The notes beneath the pieces are model-generated. The model made no database searches. It saw nothing but the letters and a program-made list of their open reading frames with translations, and was not told the DNA's origin. A stretch of DNA of 32,865 nt from Rubripirellula sp. (GTDB lineage: Bacteria; Planctomycetota; Planctomycetia; Pirellulales; Pirellulaceae): assembly GCA_012270065.1 (NCBI GenBank), contig JAAXJB010000077.1, positions 21,139 to 54,003 on the forward strand, written 5' to 3'. The translations under genes were made by a program, and so were the position numbers. Of this stretch, positions 1 to 6,456 are shown piece after piece (position 1 is the first letter of the stretch; each line of letters starts with the position of its first letter).

Positions 1-607
1 GTTCTATCGTCCGGTGCTATCAGTTGGGCGGAGGTGAAAAGCACTTCCGAGTCGACGTGGTCAGGCTAAAAGTCGCACATTCCGGGTCTGGTGTGTTTCG
101 AACAAGTAGCCGTCTCATCACCGAAAAATGGATCTCTTGGAAACATTCGGCAGAAATGTGTGGTCTGCGGTTTTCGCTCCGAGGGCATAACAGTGTGTAA
201 TCATAGTTGCGAAATGACAATGCTTGGGGCACTCAACGATTGTTTTCAGGTCAGCGAATGGCAGGTTTTGCGATGTTTTTGCCGATTCGGCAAGAGAATA
301 CGAATCGGCTTGTTTTGTCCATCGCGGAACGGGTGATGGCTGTGCTGGATCTCAAAAGATCATCGGGTCACAGGAGATTACGGGTCCCACGGCTCCATTG
401 ACGCTGCATTCCGCTGTTTGGCGGATGTGTTGATGGAACCGTTGCTCCCCTCGGGCGATGAAGCCAGATTCTTGTTCCTCAAGATCGTCGGAACAATCTT
501 TTGGGGGGGAAGGAGTTTTCTCACCCACACGTTATTCTAGTCGCACCTTGCCGCAGTGACGCGTGGTGTGAGACGGCTTTTTCAGGTTCCAGCGAGAGAC
601 GAAAGTA
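1..607. other. Gene-poor left end, no recognisable gene
   Basis: No reading frame here resembles a known protein. A plus-strand frame is open from the window edge (base 3) to a TAA at 198-200, so the 3' end of a gene starting outside the window is possible, but its residues match no family I recognise. Short overlapping frames on both strands look random. The one structured element is the terminator-like hairpin at 281-317. The bases just before 608 should hold the promoter of the aldo/keto reductase, but I see no convincing -35/-10 pair. Confidence 0.5.
281..317 (+). terminator. Terminator-like hairpin with T-rich tail
   Basis: A perfect 9-bp stem (GCCGATTCG at 281-289 with CGAATCGGC at 301-309) encloses an 11-nt loop and is followed by TTGTTTTG. 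This is the form of a factor-independent terminator reading rightward. No gene is recognised upstream of it inside the window, so it probably ends a transcript that begins left of base 1, or a non-coding RNA. Confidence 0.5.
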
Positions 608-1645
608 ATGCAAAGACGACGTTTGGGGGCGAGTGGTCTGGTGGTGTCCGACATTTGCATGGGCACGATGACTTTTGGTGGGCAGTGTGACGAGCCTTTG
701 AGTCACGAAATCTGTGATCGTGCATGGGACGCCGGCATTGATTTCTTTGATGCCGCAGAAATCTATCCGGTTCCACCCAAGGAAGAGCTTGTTGGTGTGA
801 CTGAGCAGATCGTCGGGCGTTGGATGAAAACAAAGTCACGCGACTCCGTGGTGATTGCCACCAAGGTAACCGGACCTGGGCATGGTTGGTTCACTCCACC
901 GGTGAGAGAGGGCAAGACTTGCCTGGATCGACGGCAAATCGTGGCTGCCTGTGAAGCATCACTGAAACGCCTTGGGACCGACTACATCGACCTTTATCAG
1001 ACACATTGGCCTGACCATGGCATGCCTTACGAAGAGGTGTTGGGTGTGCTTACTGAATTGCGTGATGCCGGTAAGGTTCGGGTCATTGGCTGCAGCAATG
1101 AAACCAGCTGGGGATTGATGAAGAGTCTTTGGGCTGCGGATCTGTGTGGGGCCGACCGCTATCAGACCGTTCAGAACAACTTCAGTTTGATCAATCGAAG
1201 ATGCGAGAGTGAGTTGGCGCAGGTATGTCGCCGCGAGCAGGTCAGTTTGCTCCCTTATTCGCCTCTCGGGGGCGGCGTGCTGACAGGCAAGTATCAGCAA
1301 GGCAGGCCTGAGGGGGCACGGTTCAGTGCGTATCTGCTCAATGGTAATGAGAGACAGAAAAAAATGGCGCAGAGGTTCGTGAATCCCAGAACTCTGGAAA
1401 CGACCGCACGACTTGATGAAATTGCTCAGTCTGTTGGAATCTCTCTCACCGCTCTGGCGGTAGCGTGGAGTCGCCAACACGACTTCGTCGCCTCGACCAT
1501 CATTGGGGCAACCACAGTCGCACAGCTCGATGAGTCGCTTGAAGCGCGTGATCTGGTGCTGGATCAGGAGACTCTGGACCGGATTGATGAGCTGGATGTT
1601 GAGATTCCCAATCCGATGACTGAGGATGGATTGCGCCGATTGTAG
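608..1645 (+). CDS. Aldo/keto reductase (Tas-like), NADPH-dependent oxidoreductase
   Basis: A 345-residue cytoplasmic oxidoreductase of the aldo/keto reductase superfamily, expected to reduce carbonyl compounds with NAD(P)H in a TIM barrel. The N-terminus has the usual [20 protein letters not shown] strand and turn. The catalytic tetrad can be placed at Asp48, Tyr53 (DAAEIYP), Lys86 (IATKV) and His133 (THWPDH). The C-terminal half has the cofactor-binding [12 protein letters not shown] and [12 protein letters not shown] segments. Full length and the TxWPDH form point to the Tas-like subgroup. The ATG at 608 begins the conserved barrel directly. The gene stands alone, with the next gene 123 bp downstream on the same strand and apparently unrelated. 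The substrate cannot be read from sequence. Confidence 0.93.
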   Translation: MQRRRLGASGLVVSDICMGTMTFGGQCDEPLSHEICDRAWDAGIDFFDAAEIYPVPPKEELVGVTEQIVGRWMKTKSRDSVVIATKVTGPGHGWFTPPVREGKTCLDRRQIVAACEASLKRLGTDYIDLYQTHWPDHGMPYEEVLGVLTELRDAGKVRVIGCSNETSWGLMKSLWAADLCGADRYQTVQNNFSLINRRCESELAQVCRREQVSLLPYSPLGGGVLTGKYQQGRPEGARFSAYLLNGNERQKKMAQRFVNPRTLETTARLDEIAQSVGISLTALAVAWSRQHDFVASTIIGATTVAQLDESLEARDLVLDQETLDRIDELDVEIPNPMTEDGLRRL

Positions 1646-1768
1646 GGGGACCGCAGATTTTCCCGATTAATTGTGATTTGGTGATTGCAATGATCAATGT
1701 CTGTGAATAACGTGGAATTTACGGGGAGATTTCAGGCACATCCTTATTTTGGAAGTAGGTTGGCGCTC

Positions 1769-2638
1769 ATGCGAATCGCATTCCTCGTTCTCGCCGTTTT
1801 TACTTTGTCGCCTTCGGCAGAGGCAGTCGACTGGCTGACCTTGCCAAGTCGGTACACGCACAATCCCAGCACAGGCGAGCGGATTTCACAGTACCGGAAA
1901 ATCCAGGCGCCCTCGGTACCACAGCCTGCCAATTTTCGCACCAGCGGCTACACCCACACACGCAGCTCGCTCAATTACGGGCAATCGGCGGATAACTACC
2001 ATCGAGTCGAGCAATGGGGTGACCCCGTGCGTCCCTACGGCGAGTGGCGTTTCCCGTTCCGGCCCTACAGCACTCCGTACCCCAACTGGGGACCACCCTA
2101 CGCTGGTTTGAACATTGGCGGCGGATATTACGGGCCGTTTGGGCCGGTGCCCTATGGACCGTATTGGGGTGCTGGTATGAATTCAGGAAATCCAAATTCA
2201 GGAAATCAGTATCCGGCACCAGGAACGCCAAGTCAGGGTGCCTTCATGGCACCTGATTCAGGTGCTTCGATGAACCCCAGTGCTTCCCCCGGTGCTGCTG
2301 ATGGTCTGTTGCCGCCAAATGTGAGTATGTCGGTTGTTCCACCTCAGGATGGTGTGGGGATGCCTGTGGGTGGCATGAGACCCGAGGGTGAAATGTCAGC
2401 GACCGCAAACGGCTTCCAAGGAAGCCAAAACGCAGATGCAAGACGATCTCAGAATGCCAATGGGATTGCCAACCAGTGGCCGGGCAATGCTGGACGCCCC
2501 CAGTATCGTGACGGTTTCCGTGGGCGATATCGGCCGAACCCACAGCCCAGTCCGTTCAATCCTTATCCCAGTGGTGTCGGGACACCCTATCCCGTTGCTC
2601 CGTACTATGACGGGTATTATCCGGTTTACCGCGATTGA
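1769..2638 (+). CDS. Secreted Pro/Gly/Tyr-rich protein of unknown function
   Basis: I do not recognise a family. The frame is open from 1697, but the ATG at 1769 begins a clean Sec signal peptide (MRIAFLVLAVFTLSPSAEA, cleavage before VDW), so I take that start, giving 289 residues. The mature protein is low in complexity: Tyr/Pro/Gly-rich stretches (repeated PYG, GPY, YYGPFGP forms), then an Asn/Gly/Ser middle, and a Tyr/Pro-rich tail ending YDGYYPVYRD. A 15-bp in-frame duplication at 2180-2209 gives NSGNP-NSGNQ. Such composition is common in planctomycete exported proteins and would suit a surface or matrix role, but that is inference. It converges on rsmH, 72 bp away. Confidence 0.7.
   Translation: MRIAFLVLAVFTLSPSAEAVDWLTLPSRYTHNPSTGERISQYRKIQAPSVPQPANFRTSGYTHTRSSLNYGQSADNYHRVEQWGDPVRPYGEWRFPFRPYSTPYPNWGPPYAGLNIGGGYYGPFGPVPYGPYWGAGMNSGNPNSGNQYPAPGTPSQGAFMAPDSGASMNPSASPGAADGLLPPNVSMSVVPPQDGVGMPVGGMRPEGEMSATANGFQGSQNADARRSQNANGIANQWPGNAGRPQYRDGFRGRYRPNPQPSPFNPYPSGVGTPYPVAPYYDGYYPVYRD
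2180..2209 (+). repeat. 15-bp tandem duplication inside the secreted protein gene
   Basis: Two 15-bp copies (2180-2194 and 2195-2209) of AATTCAGGAAATCCA differ only at the last base. The unit is five codons, so the frame is kept and the protein gains an NSGNx repeat. It is one of several short tandem duplications in the window. Confidence 0.8.
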
Positions 2639-2647
2639 TTCCGGTAA

Positions 2648-2675
2648 CAGTTGACGTTCGTCCATGAATCAACTG
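2648..2675. terminator. Weak inverted repeat between convergent genes
   Basis: CAGTTGA (2648-2654) and TCAACTG (2669-2675) could pair as a 7-bp stem around a 14-nt loop, midway between the stop of the secreted protein gene and the stop of rsmH. There is no T-run on either side, so any bidirectional terminator role is only suggested by position. Confidence 0.25.
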
Positions 2676-2710
2676 CGTGTGCGGGATCTGGTTCAGAGCG
2701 TCGCCATCGG

Positions 2711-3643
2711 TCACGTTGTATTGCTTTGTTGCACGCGTTCAGCAACGCGCAGTTTTGCACTTCTGCTTCGCGGGTTCTGTTGGATTTCTTCTTCACTGGG
2801 ACGAAGAGGTTTCTTTGTCAGGACGTTCCACCGGGGATCGTCGCGAAACGCGTTCTTGACAATCCGGTCTTCCAGAGAGTGGAAGCTGATGATCGCCAGT
2901 CTTCCGTTTTCCGAGATCCAGTCCGGTGCTGACTGAAGTGTTCGTTCCAGCGCACCAAGTTCATCGTTGACCACGATTCGAAGTGCCTGGAACGTTCTTG
3001 TTGCCGGATGAATGTCATGGTTTTTGCTGCGAGGTACGCAACGGCGGCATACATCGACCAGATCTTCGACCGTTTTTACGCCGTCTTCACGTCTTCTTCG
3101 GGCAACGATTTCACGAGCAATCCGTCGGCTGTATCGCTCCTCACCGTACTGGTAAATCGCGTTGGCGATTTCATCTTCTTTGTGCCAAGCCAGCCACTGC
3201 GCTGCGGATTGTCCTGACTCAGGGTCGAATCGCAAGTCAAGTTCGGCAGAGGTCTTTGTGAAGCTGAATCCACGGTTGGGATCGGCAAGTTGATCACTGG
3301 ACAAGCCCAGGTCCAGTAGCGCAGCATCGGCCATGGGAACATCAACAGCAGCCAGGGCTTTGGGTATTTTTTCATAGCTTCCGAGAAACACTGTCAAACG
3401 CCGGTCGTGTTCCTCGGATTCGACCCGTTCACTCACTGCTGGGTCACGATCCAGACCGATGATCTGCCCCTGCTCGGGTGGCAGTTGTTTGAGAAGTAAT
3501 CTGGAATGGCCACCGCCGCCGTAGGTGCCATCCACAATCACGTTGGGTGAGATTTCACCCAACCAGTGAACAATTTCATCTGGCATCACGGAAACATGGC
3601 AAGTTTCAGCAGGTTTTTGATTTTCAGCCGGCACCCGCGACAC
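2711..3643 (-). CDS. rsmH: 16S rRNA (cytosine1402-N4)-methyltransferase RsmH
   Basis: RsmH methylates N4 of C1402 in 16S rRNA at the ribosomal P site, using S-adenosylmethionine. The family block HVSVMPDEIVHWL is followed by the SAM loop VDGTYGGGGHS, the LDLGLSSDQL motif, the ISFHSLEDRIVKNAF motif and the C-terminal RSRSAKLRVAERV segment. The start is uncertain. The longest frame runs to an ATG at 3787 but would overlap the upstream gene by 164 bases. The only internal ATG (3586) cuts into the conserved block. GTG codons at 3643 or 3634 give about 310 residues, the usual family length, with only a 20- or 11-base overlap. I chose 3643; no clear ribosome site decides it. The gene is not in a division/cell-wall cluster: its upstream neighbour is an exported isomerase-like protein. 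Confidence 0.93.
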   Translation of the reverse strand: MSRVPAENQKPAETCHVSVMPDEIVHWLGEISPNVIVDGTYGGGGHSRLLLKQLPPEQGQIIGLDRDPAVSERVESEEHDRRLTVFLGSYEKIPKALAAVDVPMADAALLDLGLSSDQLADPNRGFSFTKTSAELDLRFDPESGQSAAQWLAWHKEDEIANAIYQYGEERYSRRIAREIVARRRREDGVKTVEDLVDVCRRCVPRSKNHDIHPATRTFQALRIVVNDELGALERTLQSAPDWISENGRLAIISFHSLEDRIVKNAFRDDPRWNVLTKKPLRPSEEEIQQNPRSRSAKLRVAERVQQSNTT

Positions 3644-4571
3644 TCTTGTTGCAATGGAGGGATTCTTCCATGTGATCTCGGATCTCTTTGAGTCGCGCCA
3701 GATCACCGCCGCCGACTTCGGCTGCAAGCCAGCCGGTGAAGCCGATGTCCCGCAACGCTTTTTCAACTGAGGGCCAGTCAATGTCACCCTCGGTGATTTT
3801 AGTCCAGCTTCCGTCTTTTCGAGAATATCCTTTGGTATCGAGTTTCTTGATCCGCTTGTTCAGTGTGCGGATCCAGTCAGCAGGGTCACCATACTTCCAG
3901 TGGTTTCCAATGTCATATTGAACACCAACCCACGGGGACTCGAACGAGTCGATGAAACTGGCAAGTCGATCTGCTGTCTGATCATTGCCGCCCTCGTGGT
4001 CATAACAGAAGTCGTTCCATACATTTTCGATCAGGATGGACACCCCTTTTTCCTTGGCAAGGGGCAGTGCAGCGCGAATGGCAATCTGTGCGCGTTCCAT
4101 GACTTCGTCATCGCTGCCATCCTTTCCATGACCAGGGACAAGCAGCATGGTTGTGCCACCGACGGCCGCGGTTTCAGTGATTCCCTGCTTGAGCTTTTCC
4201 AAAGCAATCTTTCGTACTTCGGGGTCGGGATCGGTGTGACGCTGTCCCCAGTGATAGCCTCCCACGGTACCGTCAATGACAATGCCTGTTGCTTGAACAG
4301 CCTGTTTTGCTGCATCGATATTGATGCCGGGCACGTTCAGTTCAACACCTTCAAAACCTGCCTCCTTGGCGATTCTGAATTTGTCGGTCAGTGACCCCTT
4401 GGAACGGATCATTCCGATCTTGAGCGTTTTTCGCAGCCATGGTTTCCCGGCGGGTTTGCTTTCCGCACGGGTAATCTGACCACAGGTTGGCAACAGGCTA
4501 CCGCCAACAAGGCCTGCAGTTGATAGTGTCATGAAGCGGCGGCGACGAATTTTTGCATGGTCGGTCATCAA
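3624..4571 (-). CDS. Tat-exported sugar phosphate isomerase/epimerase-like TIM-barrel protein
   Basis: A 315-residue protein of the xylose isomerase-like TIM barrel (AP endonuclease 2) superfamily. The N-terminus has a twin-arginine export signal (four Arg at 9-12, then FMTLSTAGLVGGSLL), so the folded enzyme is probably exported or lies outside the cytoplasmic membrane. Barrel motifs include GFEGVELNVPG, the metal-ligand-type IENVWNDF, a GVQYDIGNHW strand (Asp and His ligands) and a final GWLAAEVGGGD. The family contains isomerases, epimerases and hydroxypyruvate isomerase-like enzymes, and the substrate cannot be assigned. Exported members are frequent in planctomycetes. Two adjacent ATG codons (4571, 4568) are possible starts. 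Its 3' end overlaps the probable rsmH start, which suggests cotranscription rather than shared function. Confidence 0.85.
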   Translation of the reverse strand: MMTDHAKIRRRRFMTLSTAGLVGGSLLPTCGQITRAESKPAGKPWLRKTLKIGMIRSKGSLTDKFRIAKEAGFEGVELNVPGINIDAAKQAVQATGIVIDGTVGGYHWGQRHTDPDPEVRKIALEKLKQGITETAAVGGTTMLLVPGHGKDGSDDEVMERAQIAIRAALPLAKEKGVSILIENVWNDFCYDHEGGNDQTADRLASFIDSFESPWVGVQYDIGNHWKYGDPADWIRTLNKRIKKLDTKGYSRKDGSWTKITEGDIDWPSVEKALRDIGFTGWLAAEVGGGDLARLKEIRDHMEESLHCNKSVAGAG

Positions 4572-4750
4572 TTCACCTGCGATGATTTGGTTGGGCGGGA
4601 AGAAAGAGCTGGAAATGGATTAAACATGAAGGATGGTCAGGCGTCGAGGTGTAAGGGGTGAAGCTTACAGTCAGGAAAGCACGCGGCAAGTTGGCAAACG
4701 AAGTTGGTGGACAAACGTGGCGGACGCTCGATATGTCCCTGTGTACAACA

Positions 4751-4786
4751 TCATCGAAATCAACATGGTCATCGAAATCATCATGG
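4751..4786. repeat. 18-bp tandem duplication
   Basis: Two copies, TCATCGAAATCAACATGG (4751-4768) and TCATCGAAATCATCATGG (4769-4786), differ at one base. They are non-coding as far as I can tell. Confidence 0.85.
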
Positions 4787-4876
4787 CCCAACCCAGTCAT
4801 GATCAAACCCAGTCAGCAGATTTCTGGAAGCCAGAACTCGAGGACTGAGTGGATTCCCTGTCGCAGATTCCCTACA

Positions 4877-4918
4877 GCGGATTCTCTGAGGCGGATTCTC
4901 TGAGGCGGATTCTCTGAG
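4877..4918. repeat. 14-bp tandem repeat, three perfect copies
   Basis: GCGGATTCTCTGAG occurs three times in perfect head-to-tail order at 4877-4890, 4891-4904 and 4905-4918. It lies about 35 bp downstream of the DUF1501 stop. A related CGCAGATTCCCT sits just before it at 4862-4873. The unit has no dyad symmetry, so it does not look like an operator or a CRISPR repeat. Confidence 0.9.
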
Positions 4919-4954
4919 CGACAGGAGGCACAGTATAAACACAAAACCGACCGT

Positions 4955-6433
4955 TCAGGCGAGGATGTTTTTCACAACCTCCCCATGGACGTCAGTCAAT
5001 CGGAATTGTCGCCCTTGGAATTTGTACGTCAGACGTTCATGGTCGATTCCCATCAGGTGCATGAGCGTGGCCTGGAAATCGTGAACGTGAACAGGGTTCT
5101 CGGCGACATTGATGCCTAAATCGTCGGTTGTCCCATGACTGATGCCAGGTTTGGTTCCGCCGCCTGCCATCCAGATTGTGTAGGCATATGGGTGATGATC
5201 GCGTCCCCACCGAGGGCGATTGTTGATGTCACCTTGCAGGAATGGCGTGCGTCCGAATTCGCCGCCCCAGATGACCAGGGTGTCTTCCAGCAATCCTCGA
5301 CGTTTCAGATCCATCACCAGGGCAGCGCTCGGTTGATCCGTGTCACGGCACTGGTTGTAGAGTTCGGTTGTCAGGCTGTTGTGTTGATCCCAGCCCGCAT
5401 GCATCAGTTGCACGTATCGGCTGCCACGTTCAATCAGGCGTCTGGCGAGCAGGCAATTGTGGGCAAAGGTACCCGGTTCCTTGACGTCTGGACCGTACAA
5501 GTCAAGCGTTTCCTGCGACTCATCGGAAAAGTCAGCCAGTTCGGGGATGCTGGATTGCATCTTGAAGCCCATTTCGTATTGTGCAATGCGTGTTGCAATT
5601 TCGGGATCACCAAATTCCTTCAGCTTCAATTCGTTGATGGCAGCAATGTCATCCAGCCAACCCCGGCGTACTTCCCGACTGATTCCATCAGGATTGGAGA
5701 CATAGAGAACGGGGTCACCGCTGCCTCGGAATTTGACTCCCTGGAAACGCGACGGCAGAAAACCGCTGCCCCAGTAAAAATCGTAGAAGATCTGTCCACA
5801 GCTGGTGTTCTTGGTGATGCTGGTCATCACCACAAAGGCGGGCAGTTCATCGGTTTCGCTACCCAGGCCGTAAGATAACCAGGCTCCCAGAGTCGGCCTG
5901 CCCGGCATTTCGCCACCACTGAGATTGAAGTTGATGGCCGGAGCATGATTGACCTGTTCGGTGTGCATGCTTTTGACGAAGCACAGGTCGTCACTGACCT
6001 TGGCCGTGTGCGGCATGAAATTGCTGACCCACGCGCCTGACTTCCCATGCTGTGCAAAAGGTTCAACCGGGGCGAGCAGCAGCTTGCCATCGGCTTTCCC
6101 GGTCATCGTGCTGAATCGTCGATCGCCAATGTAAGAACTGGGGACCGGCTCTGAATGCCTCTTTTTGAGTGCGGGTTTCCAGTCAAAAAGGTCAACGTGA
6201 GTGGGCGCACCGTTTTGAAACAGGTAGATCACCTTCTTGGCCTTGGGCGCAAAATGTGGCAAAGACGGCAGGCCGCCCACACGTTGCGTGGGTGCCTGTG
6301 TCTTCTCATGATCGTCTGCGAAGCCATCGCGTTGTAGCAGCGACGCCAGAGCTGCCGTTCCGATTCCGGTGGCAGATCGTCCGAAAAAATGACGGCGATT
6401 GATATGTTGCTGGTACTGGTCCAGAGGGTTCAT
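4955..6433 (-). CDS. DUF1501 family protein, Tat-exported sulfatase-like
   Basis: A member of DUF1501, a planctomycete-expanded family related to the alkaline phosphatase/sulfatase fold; its reaction is unproven. The ATG at 6433 gives 492 residues and places the twin-arginine signal (NRRHFFGRSATGIGTAALASLL) near the N-terminus. The longer frame to 6502 would overlap the upstream gene, so I reject it. Family landmarks are VIYLFQNGAPTHVDLFDWKP, LLAPVEPFAQHGKSGAWVSNFMPH, MHTEQVNHAPAINF, HAGWDQHNS, the metal-site-like VIWGGEFGRTPF, GRDHHPYAYTIWMAGGG and the C-terminal DFQATLMHLMGID. It begins 23 bases after the stop of the DUF1549/DUF1553 gene, an arrangement typical of planctomycetes, and the two are presumably cotranscribed and work together in the periplasm or cell exterior. 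Confidence 0.93.
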   Translation of the reverse strand: MNPLDQYQQHINRRHFFGRSATGIGTAALASLLQRDGFADDHEKTQAPTQRVGGLPSLPHFAPKAKKVIYLFQNGAPTHVDLFDWKPALKKRHSEPVPSSYIGDRRFSTMTGKADGKLLLAPVEPFAQHGKSGAWVSNFMPHTAKVSDDLCFVKSMHTEQVNHAPAINFNLSGGEMPGRPTLGAWLSYGLGSETDELPAFVVMTSITKNTSCGQIFYDFYWGSGFLPSRFQGVKFRGSGDPVLYVSNPDGISREVRRGWLDDIAAINELKLKEFGDPEIATRIAQYEMGFKMQSSIPELADFSDESQETLDLYGPDVKEPGTFAHNCLLARRLIERGSRYVQLMHAGWDQHNSLTTELYNQCRDTDQPSAALVMDLKRRGLLEDTLVIWGGEFGRTPFLQGDINNRPRWGRDHHPYAYTIWMAGGGTKPGISHGTTDDLGINVAENPVHVHDFQATLMHLMGIDHERLTYKFQGRQFRLTDVHGEVVKNILA

Positions 6434-6456
6434 GAGCCGGTTCGCTTGTTGGGGGA

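Larger units (their letters stand above)
4572..4954. other. Intergenic region rich in short tandem duplications
   Basis: This stretch separates the isomerase-like gene from the stop of the DUF1501 gene upstream on the same strand, so it should hold the isomerase gene promoter. Small frames here look random. Three separate imperfect tandem duplications are visible: 18 bp twice (4751-4786), about 16 bp partly twice (4790-4820) and 14 bp three times (4877-4918). Confidence 0.6.

Noticed and set aside
807-839. Interpretation of the aldo/keto reductase as an ion-channel beta subunit-like protein
   Set aside because: The full catalytic tetrad and the Tas-like THWPDH motif favour an enzyme, and no channel gene is nearby.
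4877-4918. Possible CRISPR array
   Set aside because: The 14-bp units are contiguous with no spacers, and no cas gene is in the window.
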